From Microbacterium resistens NBRC 103078 (lineage in GTDB: Bacteria; Actinomycetota; Actinomycetes; Actinomycetales; Microbacteriaceae): a stretch of DNA of 57,957 nt. The notes under the pieces are model-generated. The model made no database searches. It had not been told where the DNA came from and worked only from the letters and a program-made list of their open reading frames with translations. The stretch lies in the NCBI RefSeq assembly GCF_001552355.1, contig NZ_BCRA01000029.1, positions 1-57,957 of the forward strand, read 5' to 3'. Shown in pieces: positions 26,051-34,658 of this stretch; position 1 is the stretch's first letter; each line of letters opens with the position of its first letter. The translations under genes and the position numbers were made by a program.

Positions 26051-27133
26051 ATGCCCGATCCCCTCATCGGCGGGCACGCCGCCGGCGAGACCGGCCCGGG
26101 TCTGCTCCTGTCGGAGTGGGCGCCGCGAGCGCAGGTCTCGCTCCCCGTCACGCACGTCCCCCGGGCCGCGGTGCCCGCCATCGACGTCCACAACCACCTC
26201 GGCCGGTGGCTGACCGGCGACTGGTGCGCGCCGGACGTGCCCGCGCTGCTCGACCTGATGGACGAGACGAACATCGCCGCGATGGTCAACCTGGACGGCC
26301 GATGGGACGAGGAGCTGGACGCCAACCTCGACCGGTACGACAGAGCGCACCCCGACCGCTTCCTCACCTTCTGTCACGTGGACTGGGAGCGGCTGGCGGA
26401 GCCCGGCGGAGTCCCGGCGCTGCAGCGTCAGCTCCGGGAGTCGGCGGACCGCGGCGCGCGCGGGGTGAAGGTGTGGAAGAACCTGGGCCTGTCCGTGCGC
26501 GGGCGGGACGGAACGCTGGTGCGCCCCGACGCGCCGGAGGTCGTCGACGTGCTCGGAGTCGCGGGGGAGCTCGGGCTCCCGGTGCTCATCCACGTCGCGG
26601 ATCCGAAGGCGTTCTTCGATCCCCTCGACCGGTTCAACGAGCGGATCGACGAGCTGGGACAGCAACCGCAGTGGTCCTTCGCGGACCGGTCGCGCTTCCC
26701 GTCCTTCGACGAGCTGATCGACGCCCTGGAGCGGCTACTGCTCGCCACGCCGGGAACCCGCTACATCGGCGCGCACATGGGATGCGTCGCCGAGGACCTG
26801 GACCGGGTCGAGCGCCTCCTCGACGCGGCCCAGAACCTCGCGGTCGACATCGCCGGGCGCCTCGGTGAGCTGGGTCGTCAGCCGCGCCGCTTCCTGCGCC
26901 TCGTGGAGCGGTACCCGGATCGGGTCCTGTTCGGGACGGACGCCTTCCCGCTCGATCGGGAGGACCTGCTCACGCACTTCCGCTTCCTCGAGACCGACGA
27001 CGAGGGCTTCGACTACGCCGCGGGGTCCCCCGTGCCGCCGCAGGGGCGGTGGACGATCTCGGCCGCGAACGTGCCGCGGCGCCTGCTCCCCGCCCTCTAC
27101 TCCGGGAACGCGAAGAGGATCCTCGGCCTCTAG
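26051..27133 (+). CDS. amidohydrolase family 2 (TIM-barrel) protein
   Basis: A 360-residue metal-dependent hydrolase. The metal motif is IDVHNHL near residue 41 (normally HxH; here HNH), then GVKVWKNLGL, a VLIHVADP strand histidine, GAHMGC, and a barrel-end FGTDAFP aspartate. These match amidohydrolase_2 members, which include decarboxylases and lactonases. It begins five bases after the GH114 stop. It may open a sugar lactone or remove an N-substituent; the substrate is not known. Confidence 0.82.
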   Translation: MPDPLIGGHAAGETGPGLLLSEWAPRAQVSLPVTHVPRAAVPAIDVHNHLGRWLTGDWCAPDVPALLDLMDETNIAAMVNLDGRWDEELDANLDRYDRAHPDRFLTFCHVDWERLAEPGGVPALQRQLRESADRGARGVKVWKNLGLSVRGRDGTLVRPDAPEVVDVLGVAGELGLPVLIHVADPKAFFDPLDRFNERIDELGQQPQWSFADRSRFPSFDELIDALERLLLATPGTRYIGAHMGCVAEDLDRVERLLDAAQNLAVDIAGRLGELGRQPRRFLRLVERYPDRVLFGTDAFPLDREDLLTHFRFLETDDEGFDYAAGSPVPPQGRWTISAANVPRRLLPALYSGNAKRILGL

Positions 27134-27159
27134 CGAGCCGGTGGTGACATAGTGGAGCG

Positions 27160-27861
27160 ATGGTCACTCAACAGGGGTGGTTCGCGTCACATCGGGAACT
27201 GCCCCGCTCCAGCGCTGCCGAGTCGATTCTCGACGATCTCAGAGAAGGCATCCGCAGCAAGAGCCTCGAGGTCGGGGCCCGGCTCCCCTCGGAACAGGAC
27301 CTCGCGCGCCACTACGGTGTGAGCAGACCGGTCGTCCGGGAGGCGCTGCGCTCGGCCCAGGCGCTCGGGCTCACCCAGACCCGGACCGGCAGCGGCACGT
27401 ACGTGATCTCGGAGACGCCGCGGCCCTCGCAGCGGTTCGGCGAGTACTCGACCCGCGACCTCGTCGAGTCGCGCCCGGCGATCGAGGTGCCCGCGGCCCG
27501 GCTGGCCGCCCTCCGCCGCAGCGACGAGCAGGCGGCGGCTCTGCTCGACATCTGCACCCGGATGGAGGAGGAGCGGCAGGCGCGCGAGTGGGTCCGGCTC
27601 GACTCGCTCTTCCACGCCAGCATCGCCGCCGCCTCCGGCAACGCCGTGTTCTCCTCCGTCGTGGCCGACACGCGCGAGGCGCTGTCGCAGCAGTCCGAGA
27701 TCATCAACCTCGTCGCCCACCGCCGCGAGCCCTCGAACCGCGAGCACCGCGGCATCGCCGAGGCGATCATCCGAGGCGATGCCGACGGTGCCGCCCGCGC
27801 CATGCAGGAGCACCTGGACTACGTGGAGGCCGTCGTCCGCCCGATGATCGACGAGGGCTGA
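27160..27861 (+). CDS. FadR-type GntR regulator (FCD domain)
   Basis: A 233-residue regulator: winged helix-turn-helix at about residues 19-85 (RLPSEQDLARHYGVSRPVVREALRSAQALGL) and an all-helical FCD ligand domain with metal-binding histidines (LFHASIAAASGN and NREHRGIAEAI). The FCD group senses carboxylic acids and related metabolites. It is 26 bases after the amidohydrolase, so it may be the local regulator of the GH4-GH114-amidohydrolase run or of the divergent region downstream. Confidence 0.88.
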   Translation: MVTQQGWFASHRELPRSSAAESILDDLREGIRSKSLEVGARLPSEQDLARHYGVSRPVVREALRSAQALGLTQTRTGSGTYVISETPRPSQRFGEYSTRDLVESRPAIEVPAARLAALRRSDEQAAALLDICTRMEEERQAREWVRLDSLFHASIAAASGNAVFSSVVADTREALSQQSEIINLVAHRREPSNREHRGIAEAIIRGDADGAARAMQEHLDYVEAVVRPMIDEG

Positions 27862-27882
27862 GCGCCCCGCCGCCGTCCGGCA

Positions 27883-28908
27883 TCAGTCGGTACTCTGCTC
27901 GCCCACGAGGTTGATCGCGAAGAGCGCCCGCCGCTCGTCGGCGTCCAGCCCGAGCGCGGTGAGGACCCCGAGCTTCGCGAGGGCGGCGTCGGCGGTCAGG
28001 TCGTATCCGTCCCACGCGCCCGCTCGGTGCAGCGCCGCGCCGACCGCGTATCGCCGGAGCTGCACGGTCCCGGTCTGGCACTGGGTGATCGCGACGACCG
28101 GCGTCCCGGCGCGCGTGGCGTCCTCGATCGTCTGCCGCAGCGCGGTGTCGCTCGTCGGCGCCGTTCCGGCGCCGTAGCACTCCAGGATCAGGCCGTCGGG
28201 GTAGAGGTCGGTCGCGGCGCGGACCAGGCGGGCATCCAGTCCGGGGAACACCCGGAGGAGCCCGACGGCCGGCAGCGGGCGCCCGCCGCGCTGCCGCGGA
28301 TCCAGCGCCGCCAGTCGCGAGCGCAGCACGGCGGTTCCCGCGGCATCGGCGGCGAGCGGACGGAAGGCTGCGAAGGCCTCGTCCTCGTCGGCGGAGCGCT
28401 TCACGGCGCGGACGGCGGGGAGCAGGGATCCGCCGAACGCGATCCGCACCCCCGGCGCGCCGTCGTCGGCGTGCCGGTAGGCGAGGGCGAAGTTCGCGGG
28501 GGCGTCGGAGCCCGGCTCGTCGACCGGTCGCTGCGCGCCGGTGAAGACGATGGGGATCGGGACGTCGGCCAGCGCGAACGCGGCGACGGCGGCCGTGTAG
28601 GCGAGGGTGTCCGTGCCGTGCACGACGAGGACCCCGCGAGCGCGCGTCACATGGTCGCGGATCGTCGCCGCGATGGAGAGGGCGTGGGTGAGGTCGGCGT
28701 CCGCGCTGTCTATGATCCGCGGGATCGGCAGGTACCGCCACGGCCGGGCGGAGGGGTCCGCCGCGCGGACGAGGGCGGCGAGCGTGGACTCCCGGTCCGC
28801 GGCCGCCTCCAGCCCGTGCCCCTCGTCGCGCATCCCGAACGTTCCCCCGGTGTACACGACGAGCAGCTCGTCCTCGATGGTCGGCGTCCGGTTCGCGGCC
28901 ACGGCCAA
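27883..28908 (-). CDS. L-asparaginase (type I-like)
   Basis: A 341-residue asparaginase. Both catalytic threonine motifs are present: VYTGGTFGM (residues 18-26) and HGTDTLAYTA (97-106); IVFTGAQRP follows. No signal peptide is visible, which suggests a cytoplasmic enzyme. The start is a TTG at 28908 backed by a strong GAGGAGG five bases upstream, which decides it. It is divergent from an NCS1 permease, and the 18-bp motif at 28934-28951 lies 26 bases upstream of its start, so it may belong to the same nitrogen-compound regulon. Confidence 0.9.
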   Translation of the reverse strand: MAVAANRTPTIEDELLVVYTGGTFGMRDEGHGLEAAADRESTLAALVRAADPSARPWRYLPIPRIIDSADADLTHALSIAATIRDHVTRARGVLVVHGTDTLAYTAAVAAFALADVPIPIVFTGAQRPVDEPGSDAPANFALAYRHADDGAPGVRIAFGGSLLPAVRAVKRSADEDEAFAAFRPLAADAAGTAVLRSRLAALDPRQRGGRPLPAVGLLRVFPGLDARLVRAATDLYPDGLILECYGAGTAPTSDTALRQTIEDATRAGTPVVAITQCQTGTVQLRRYAVGAALHRAGAWDGYDLTADAALAKLGVLTALGLDADERRALFAINLVGEQSTD

Positions 28909-28933
28909 GGTCCTCCTCGAAATGATGTCAGGT

Positions 28934-28951
28934 TGTCAATCTGCTAGACAG
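28934..28951. promoter_or_regulatory. operator-like motif TGTCAATCTGCTAGACAG, copy 1
   Basis: An 18-base sequence identical to that at 31618-31635. The ends are inverted (TGTC...GACA), as for GntR-family sites. It lies between the divergent asparaginase and NCS1 permease genes. The FCD-GntR encoded at 31709-32449 is the most likely binder. Confidence 0.65.
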
Positions 28952-29088
28952 GTTTGCTCAGAATCGCTAGCCTGGGCCACGAACGACCCGGATCGCAGAT
29001 GCGTCGAGAGCACCCTACCTCCCTTCCCGCCTCGCGATCCCCGGTCGCTCGACGTGTCCAGTTCCCCCGATGGAGAGGAAACGCGCTC

Positions 29089-30501
29089 ATGAGTGCCGCA
29101 ACGGAACCCGGCGTGCAGACGAGGCCCGCGGTCGACGAGACCAACGAAGAGTTCATGCTCGAGCGGGTGCCGCAGAAGGCGCGCCGCTCCTGGTGGTCCC
29201 AGTTCGTCATCTGGGTCGGTTTCGGCTATGTGCCCACCGGCCTCATCGTCGGCGGCCAGCTCGCAGGCACCGCCGAGGGCGGAGGCATGCCGTTCGGCGA
29301 CGCCGTGCTCACCATCGTGCTGGGTCAGGGCGTGCTGCTGCTGCTGACCTTCGCCCTGGGGTTCGCCGCGATGAAGACGGGGCTCAACCTGTCGCTCATC
29401 TCCCGCTTCTCGTACGGCCGGAAGGGGATGATCCTGCCCATGCTCGTCATGGGGCTGCTCACCCTCGGCTGGTTCGCCTCCATCGTCGGCATGGTCGGCG
29501 ACATCTTCAACGCGGCGTTCGGCAGCTTCACCGGGATCACCATCTTCAACGGCCTCAGCCTGGAGTTCGTGATCTTCTCGCTGATCTGGGGCGCGATCTT
29601 CACCTGGTCGGCGTGGAAGGGGATCGTCGCCCTGGAGCGGATCTCCGCGCCCGCCGCGCCCTTCGTCCTCATCGTCGCGATCGTCGCGGCGGTCATGATG
29701 ATCTCCGAGTTCGGCGGGTTCGGCAACGTCCTCGCCGAGGGCGCGAACCGCTCCGGGACCTCCATCGGGACCGGGATCACGGTGATCATCGGCGCCTGGA
29801 TCGCCGGGGTCATCATGGGTGTCGACATCTTCCGGTTCGCCAAGACGGCAGCACACGTGTTCATCGGGGCCGGGGCGTGCTTCATCCTCACCAACCCCCT
29901 GCTGAACTTCATCGGCTACACCGGCAGCATCGCGACCGGAGACGCGAACTTCATCTCGTGGATGGTGACCAAGGGCGTCTTCTTCGCGATCCTCGGCGTC
30001 ATCCTGTGGGTCGTCGCCCTCTGGACGACGAACATGTCCGAGCTGTACTGCAACGCCCTGTACGTCGGTCCCGCGGCCAACGCGATGGGCATCCGGATCG
30101 CCCGGCCGAAGATCGTCATCACCGTCGGGATCATCGGCAGCATCCTCGGCGCGTTCGGGTTCTACTCGTTCTTCTTCGCCGATTTCATCACGGTCCTCGG
30201 CGCCGCGTTCGTCCCGCTCGCGGGCCCGATCCTGGCGGACTTCTTCGTGGTCCGTCGCCGCGAGTACACGTCCGCGAACGTGGACGAGCTGCCGGCCGTG
30301 CGTCTTCCCGGGATCATCTCGTTCCTCATCGGAGCCGTGCTCGGCATCGTCTTCCAGTACTGGATGCCGCTTCCCGGGGACTTCCCCGCCGGGCTCGGCG
30401 CGCTCATCATCACGTTCGCGCTGCACCTCGTGCTCTCGAAGGTGATGGCGGGGCGGCCCGAGCAGCGGATCGTGGAGTCCGCGGACGCCGGGATGCGCTG
30501 A
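29089..30501 (+). CDS. NCS1 family permease (cytosine/purine/allantoin type)
   Basis: A 470-residue membrane protein with about 12 helices. The cytoplasmic start ERVPQKARRSWWSQFVIWVGFGYVPTGL, the LGFAAMKTGLNLSLISRFSYGRKG segment and the central DIFRFAK region are typical of CodB-like NCS1 carriers. These take up nucleobases, hydantoins or allantoin by ion symport. The start has GAGAGGAA. Gene order and the shared operator link it to the PuuE-like gene that ends beside it, so a cyclic amide or N-heterocycle is the likely cargo. Confidence 0.9.
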   Translation: MSAATEPGVQTRPAVDETNEEFMLERVPQKARRSWWSQFVIWVGFGYVPTGLIVGGQLAGTAEGGGMPFGDAVLTIVLGQGVLLLLTFALGFAAMKTGLNLSLISRFSYGRKGMILPMLVMGLLTLGWFASIVGMVGDIFNAAFGSFTGITIFNGLSLEFVIFSLIWGAIFTWSAWKGIVALERISAPAAPFVLIVAIVAAVMMISEFGGFGNVLAEGANRSGTSIGTGITVIIGAWIAGVIMGVDIFRFAKTAAHVFIGAGACFILTNPLLNFIGYTGSIATGDANFISWMVTKGVFFAILGVILWVVALWTTNMSELYCNALYVGPAANAMGIRIARPKIVITVGIIGSILGAFGFYSFFFADFITVLGAAFVPLAGPILADFFVVRRREYTSANVDELPAVRLPGIISFLIGAVLGIVFQYWMPLPGDFPAGLGALIITFALHLVLSKVMAGRPEQRIVESADAGMR

Positions 30502-30513
30502 CCCGGAACCGCA

Positions 30514-30548
30514 TCGATCCCCCGTGCCGCGACGGCACGGGGGATCGA
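30514..30548. terminator. 16-bp hairpin, bidirectional terminator
   Basis: Arms 30514-30529 and 30533-30548 pair without mismatch around the loop CGA. They separate the convergent NCS1 permease and PuuE-like genes. Confidence 0.8.
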
Positions 30549-30563
30549 CGCGTCCGGGCCGGC

Positions 30564-31544
30564 TCAGCCGTTGACGCGGTCCGCGGCGGTGGCGGGCCGG
30601 GGCACCTGGTCCATGAACTGCTCCGCGATGTCGATCCGGCGCAGGAACGTGACGCCCTCCTGTTCCTTCGCCCAGGCGATGAACTCCGCCAGGCCGTGCG
30701 CGCGGGCGGGGTTGCCCGTGATCCGCGGGTGCAGGCCGATCGACATCATGCGTCCGCAGTCGTCGCCGTCGTCGAGCAGCTGCAGCACGGTGCGCCGGGC
30801 GACGTCGACGAAGTCCGAGGGGGATCCGAATCCGGTCCCCATGATGTACCGGCAATCGTTGACGGCGAGGGAGTACGGCACGACGAGGTGCGACCTCTCC
30901 CCGACGAAGGTCCAATAGGGCAGGTCGTCGCCGTAGTAGTCGGAGTCGTAGAGGAACCGGCCGTCCTCGACGAGGAGCTCCCGGGTGTTCACCGACATCT
31001 CGCGGCAGTACCAGCCCTGCGGGGTCAGGCCCATGCGAGCGAAGGAGTCCATCGCGAGGCCGATGATCTCCTTCTCCTCCTCGCGGGAGTACTCGTAGTG
31101 ATCGATCCAGCGGTAGCCGTGGCCGACGAGCTCGTCTCCGCGCGCCAGGATCTTCTCGGCCACCCGGGGGTTGCGCTCAAGGGCCACGGCGGCGCCGAAG
31201 ACCGTGATCGGGATCTCGTGGCGGTCGAAGATGCGGAAGAGCCGCCAGATCCCCGCGCGGGAGCCGTACTCGTACATCGACTCCTTGGCGAGGTCGCGCT
31301 GGCCCTCGACGTCGAACGGCAGCTCGTACATCCCGTCGTTGCGGCCGTCGCCCATCGCGAACGTCAGCTCCGAGCCCTCTTCGTAGTTGATGACGATGTT
31401 GATCGCCACCTTCGCGCCGCCCTCCCAGCGGATCACCGGGGGCTTCTCGCCGTACCCGAGGATCTCGCGGTCGGGGCCGGGCACCCCGGGGATGTCGTCG
31501 TTGCGGTACCAGTGGTTCTTCGCGACCTGCTGCGGATCGGGCAT
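30564..31544 (-). CDS. PuuE-like polysaccharide deacetylase family protein
   Basis: A 326-residue member of the polysaccharide deacetylase fold group that includes cofactor-independent allantoinase PuuE. GRNDGMYELPFDVEGQRDL, GSRAGIWRLFRIFDRHEIPITVFG and GHGYRWIDHYEYSREEEKEII match that subgroup by eye. Such enzymes open cyclic amides (allantoin) or remove N-acyl groups. The ATG at 31544 has GGAGGAG upstream. Its promoter carries the second copy of the 18-bp operator, so it is probably co-regulated with the NCS1 carrier. Allantoin itself is only one possible substrate. Confidence 0.8.
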   Translation of the reverse strand: MPDPQQVAKNHWYRNDDIPGVPGPDREILGYGEKPPVIRWEGGAKVAINIVINYEEGSELTFAMGDGRNDGMYELPFDVEGQRDLAKESMYEYGSRAGIWRLFRIFDRHEIPITVFGAAVALERNPRVAEKILARGDELVGHGYRWIDHYEYSREEEKEIIGLAMDSFARMGLTPQGWYCREMSVNTRELLVEDGRFLYDSDYYGDDLPYWTFVGERSHLVVPYSLAVNDCRYIMGTGFGSPSDFVDVARRTVLQLLDDGDDCGRMMSIGLHPRITGNPARAHGLAEFIAWAKEQEGVTFLRRIDIAEQFMDQVPRPATAADRVNG

Positions 31545-31617
31545 GCAGGATCTCCTCCCTGTTCGGCCGGGCGGCGTCGTCCCTGCGTCCGAAACCGACG
31601 CGCGCCCGCGGCACATC

Positions 31618-31669
31618 TGTCAATCTGCTAGACAGCTTTCACTGTATCGACGCCTCCGTACCCGCACAA
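31618..31669 (-). promoter_or_regulatory. promoter with operator copy 2 for the PuuE-like gene
   Basis: On the minus strand, TTGTGC (31664-31669) and TACAGT (31641-31646) are 17 bases apart, a good sigma-70-type promoter. The 18-base motif TGTCAATCTGCTAGACAG lies at 31618-31635, at or just after the expected transcription start, a position that suits repression. Confidence 0.6.
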
Positions 31670-31708
31670 GCGCGCCGAACGTGCGAGGCGGCAGGGCACC
31701 GCGCGGGG

Positions 31709-32449
31709 CTACCGGCAGAGCAGCTCGTCCACCGGCGGCAGACGATCCAGCACCGAGATGCCGGCGATCTCCTGCGCGACCTCCTCGGCCGCACTGGTGA
31801 GGTGCGCGTGGAGGATCGCCACCGCCCTGTCGCCGTCGTGATCCGACATCGCCTCGACCATCTGCGCGTGCTGCTCGTCGTGCTCGCGGCGGATCGGCGA
31901 GCTGGCGAAGGAGATGTCGCGGTACCGGGCGGTGTTCCGCCAGCCGGGCACCAGCGCCCGCACCAGCCAGGAGTTCTGGCAGGTCTCGTAGAGGAGGAAG
32001 TGGAAACGCTCGTGCGCGCTGATCATGGCGTAGGCGTCCTCCTTCGCGACCGCGGCCCTGCGCTCCTCGTTCGCCGCGAGGGCGGCCGCCGCGTCCTCGG
32101 CGGTGAAGTTCGGGGCGCCCAGCCGGAGCGCGAGCGTCTCCAGGTACAGCCGGCTCCGATACGTCTCGACCAGGTCGTCGATGCTGAGCTCCCGCACCTG
32201 CGCGCCGCGATTGGGGAGCATCTCCACGATGCCGAGCGCGGCCAGCTCGCGGATCGCTTCGCGGACCGGCATCATCGAGACCCCGAGGTCGGTCGCCACC
32301 TCGTTGAGGCGGATGAAGGAGCCGGGCGGGTACGCGCCCTCGAGGATGCGCATGTAGAGCTCGGTCGCGACGAAGTCGACGCTCGATCGCGGCGGCGCCG
32401 TACGGTACCTGTCCATCCGGGCGCGAGCTCCTCCCGTTCCACGCAACAT
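31709..32449 (-). CDS. GntR family regulator (FCD domain)
   Basis: A 246-residue regulator: helix-turn-helix at about residues 25-85 (GSFIRLNEVATDLGVSMMPVREAIRELAALGIVEMLPNRG) and an FCD domain with metal-ligand residues (HERFHFLLYETCQNSWL, EHDEQHAQMVEAM). It is the last gene of the long minus-strand catabolic run, nine bases after the FAH gene. An alternative ATG at 32416, behind a GGGAGGAG site, would give 235 residues. It is the best candidate to bind the 18-bp motif shared by the two upstream promoters and perhaps the palindrome before the first gene of the run. Confidence 0.88.
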   Translation of the reverse strand: MLRGTGGARARMDRYRTAPPRSSVDFVATELYMRILEGAYPPGSFIRLNEVATDLGVSMMPVREAIRELAALGIVEMLPNRGAQVRELSIDDLVETYRSRLYLETLALRLGAPNFTAEDAAAALAANEERRAAVAKEDAYAMISAHERFHFLLYETCQNSWLVRALVPGWRNTARYRDISFASSPIRREHDEQHAQMVEAMSDHDGDRAVAILHAHLTSAAEEVAQEIAGISVLDRLPPVDELLCR

Positions 32450-32457
32450 GATCGCCC

Positions 32458-33315
32458 CTAGCGTATGCGGTTCGTCAGCGCGCCCAGCCCCGTGGCCCGC
32501 GTGACGAGCGTGTCTCCGGGGCGGAGGAACACCTTCGGCTCGCGCGCGTTGCCGATGCCGCTGGGGGTGCCGGTGAGGATCACGTCGCCGGCGTCGAGCG
32601 TCATGCCGCGGCTGAGCTCCTCGATGAGCTGCGGGATGTCGAACGCCATCTGGCCGACCACCGCGTCCTGCATCACCTCGCCGTTCAGCTCGCACTCGAT
32701 CCGCACCCGGTCGAGATCGTCGATCTCGTCCCGGGTCGTGATCCACGGACCGAGCGGCATGGTGCGGTCGATGCTCTTGCCCTTGAACCACTGCCCGCCG
32801 TGCGCGCGCTGCACGTCCCGCACCGAGACGTCGTTGGCCAGGGTGTACCCGAAGACGTGGTCCATGGCGTCCGCGCGGGGGATGTCCTTGCCCGCGGTGC
32901 CGATCACGATCGCGATCTCGGCCTCGTAGTCCCACTGGTCGCTCAGCGCGAAGTCGCACTCGATGTCCTCGGCGGGTGCGATCACCGTGCGCGGCGACTT
33001 CGTGAAGAACGTCGGATGCTCGGGACGCCCGTCGGGATCCTGCCCCTCGCGCTTGCCCCTCGACTCCTCGAAGTGGTCCCAGTAGTTCCAGCCGACGCAG
33101 AGGACGTTGCGTCGCCAGCGCTGGATCGGCGCGCCGAGCACGGCCTCGGCGAGGGGCACCTCGGCGACGGGGCGGGACGCCGGGTCCAGCCCGCCCGCGG
33201 TGATCACATCGTAGACGAGGCCGGCCGAGGCCGGGTGGACGTGCACGGTCTCCCCGGAGCCGGACAGCACGCCCACCCGCCAGCCGTCGTTGTGGCGGAT
33301 CGCGCAGTACCGCAT
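32458..33315 (-). CDS. fumarylacetoacetate hydrolase family protein
   Basis: A 285-residue FAH-fold enzyme, the length of acylpyruvase/fumarylpyruvate hydrolase types. The metal-binding acidic motif appears in QWDYEAEIAIVIG, followed by FGYTLANDVSVRDVQ with the conserved Asp, and the C-terminal GDVILTGTPSGIG strand. These enzymes split C-C bonds in acylpyruvates or isomerise or decarboxylate ring-opened products. The ATG overlaps the RidA stop by one base. Role inferred: a lower-pathway step after ring cleavage. Confidence 0.88.
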   Translation of the reverse strand: MRYCAIRHNDGWRVGVLSGSGETVHVHPASAGLVYDVITAGGLDPASRPVAEVPLAEAVLGAPIQRWRRNVLCVGWNYWDHFEESRGKREGQDPDGRPEHPTFFTKSPRTVIAPAEDIECDFALSDQWDYEAEIAIVIGTAGKDIPRADAMDHVFGYTLANDVSVRDVQRAHGGQWFKGKSIDRTMPLGPWITTRDEIDDLDRVRIECELNGEVMQDAVVGQMAFDIPQLIEELSRGMTLDAGDVILTGTPSGIGNAREPKVFLRPGDTLVTRATGLGALTNRIR

Positions 33316-33722
33316 CAGCTCTCCCCGTCGTGGATCACGGCGATGGCGTTGATCTCGATCAGGTAGTCCTTGTTGACGAACTTCGACACCTCGACCATCG
33401 TCGACGCCGGGGCGACGCCGGTGAAGTACTGCTGGCGCACCTCGTGGATCGCCGCAAAGTCCTCCATGTTGCGCACGTAGACGTCGACTCGGGCGATGTC
33501 GTCCAGCGTGCCGCCGGCCGCCTCGACCGCCGCCTGCAGGTTCTGGCACACCTGGTGGGTCTGGGCGCTCACGTCGCCGACGCCGGTGACGCCGCCCTGG
33601 GCGTTGCGGGCCGTCATCCCCGAGATGAAGACCATCCGGCCGTCGAGGCGCGCCTGGGTCGCCTGGGCGAAGTGGCCGTTCGGCACGGCGAGAAGATCCG
33701 AGGTGATCTGGGTCTTGGGCAT
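33315..33722 (-). CDS. RidA/YjgF/UK114 family protein
   Basis: A 135-residue protein with the RidA trimer fold. FISGMTARN, QTHQVCQNLQAAVEAAGGTLDDIARVDVYV and the C-terminal IEINAIAVI are typical; the archetypal arginine that binds the imine acid (about residue 105 in RidA) is not evident, so it may belong to an Rid1-7 subgroup. Relatives hydrolyse enamine/imine or aminoacrylate intermediates. In this operon it hints that the pathway forms a nitrogen-containing intermediate. Confidence 0.87.
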   Translation of the reverse strand: MPKTQITSDLLAVPNGHFAQATQARLDGRMVFISGMTARNAQGGVTGVGDVSAQTHQVCQNLQAAVEAAGGTLDDIARVDVYVRNMEDFAAIHEVRQQYFTGVAPASTMVEVSKFVNKDYLIEINAIAVIHDGES

Positions 33723-33746
33723 GGGTCTCTCCTTCGGTGGGGTGGG

Positions 33747-34292
33747 TCAGAGGGTGTCGGCAGCGCTCGTGTACCACTCGGGCTGCGTCGGGTAGTGGGG
33801 GCCGTCGTACACCTCGAGCAGGACGGTGTCCTCCTCGGCGTGGGTCGGACCGTGCAGGCACCCCTTCGGGTTCCAGTAGAAGGAGCCCTCCTCGAGGACG
33901 AGCCCCGTGGGCACGTAGCGATACCGACCGGACAGGCAGAACATGAACTGGTTCGAGGCGTGCGAGTGACGCAGCGGGATGCCGGAACCGGCTCGGAACC
34001 GCACCAGCGCGATGGACGCGCCGGTCTCCTCGTCGCGCCACAGCGGCTTGTGCGACAGCCCGTCGAGGGTCTTGTCGAGCCATTCGTGGTCCTTCGACTG
34101 CACGAGGATCTCGCGGAACCGGTACATCGCCTCGCTCTCGCCGTCGCCGGCGACGGCCTCCTCGCGGGAGCCGTCGGCGGCGATGCCTCCGTAGCGGGCG
34201 GGGTCGGAGAGGTTGCTCGCCCATTCCTCCGCGTCCACCCCGTCTGGGCGCGGCGGACGGGGGATCAGCTGTTCCTGCTCACGCGGCTCCAT
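33747..34292 (-). CDS. cupin domain protein (possible dioxygenase)
   Basis: A 181-residue cupin. Motif 1 reads GIPLRHSHASNQFMFCLSGRYRY, giving two histidines and a Gln rather than Glu; motif 2 is NPKGCLHGPTHAEED. The layout resembles small iron-dependent dioxygenases of the 2,4'-dihydroxyacetophenone dioxygenase type, but function is not certain. The start is ATG 34292 or GTG 34295, both behind GGGAGGG. It overlaps the upstream cupin gene by 14 bases. Confidence 0.78.
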   Translation of the reverse strand: MEPREQEQLIPRPPRPDGVDAEEWASNLSDPARYGGIAADGSREEAVAGDGESEAMYRFREILVQSKDHEWLDKTLDGLSHKPLWRDEETGASIALVRFRAGSGIPLRHSHASNQFMFCLSGRYRYVPTGLVLEEGSFYWNPKGCLHGPTHAEEDTVLLEVYDGPHYPTQPEWYTSAADTL

Positions 34293-34653
34293 CACGCCAC
34301 CCTCCCGGCAGGTTCTCGCCCTGGTCCTTGAACTCGATCAGCCGGCTCACGTAGCGGGTGCGGCCGACGTTGGTCAGCATGTGCACGGGGCTGGGCAGCA
34401 TCTCTATGGTGCGCCCCACGAACTCGTGCACGTCGCGGGAGGTGCCGTCGAGGTACGTGATGCGGTTGTCCGCCGCCTCGATCGCGATGACGAGATACGG
34501 GTTGTGGTGCAGGTGCCAGGGCTGTGACTCGCCCGGCTCCAGGCTGATGTGCCACACCCGGGTGTGCTCGTTCTCCAGGATGACCTCCTGCCCGACGTCG
34601 CCGAGGATGACCTCGCCTCCGTCCGGCAGGGTGATGATGTCGCCTTTGGCCAA
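34279..34653 (-). CDS. small cupin protein (BauB-like)
   Basis: A 124-residue single-cupin protein. Motif 1 is PWHLHHNPYLVIAIE with several candidate metal ligands; motif 2 is weak (LPSPVHMLTNVG). It resembles small cupins found in amine and beta-alanine catabolic loci. It lies between the FAD hydroxylase and the larger cupin, so the two cupins may act as a pair. A catalytic role is not shown. Confidence 0.75.
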   Translation of the reverse strand: MAKGDIITLPDGGEVILGDVGQEVILENEHTRVWHISLEPGESQPWHLHHNPYLVIAIEAADNRITYLDGTSRDVHEFVGRTIEMLPSPVHMLTNVGRTRYVSRLIEFKDQGENLPGGWRDGAA

Positions 34654-34658
34654 GATTC

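Noticed and set aside
28954..31631. Very long plus- and minus-strand frames (659 and 853 codons) over the NCS1 and PuuE genes.
   Set aside because: They are GC-rich shadow frames, full of Arg/His/Asp repeats, and antisense or out of frame to genes with clear domains.
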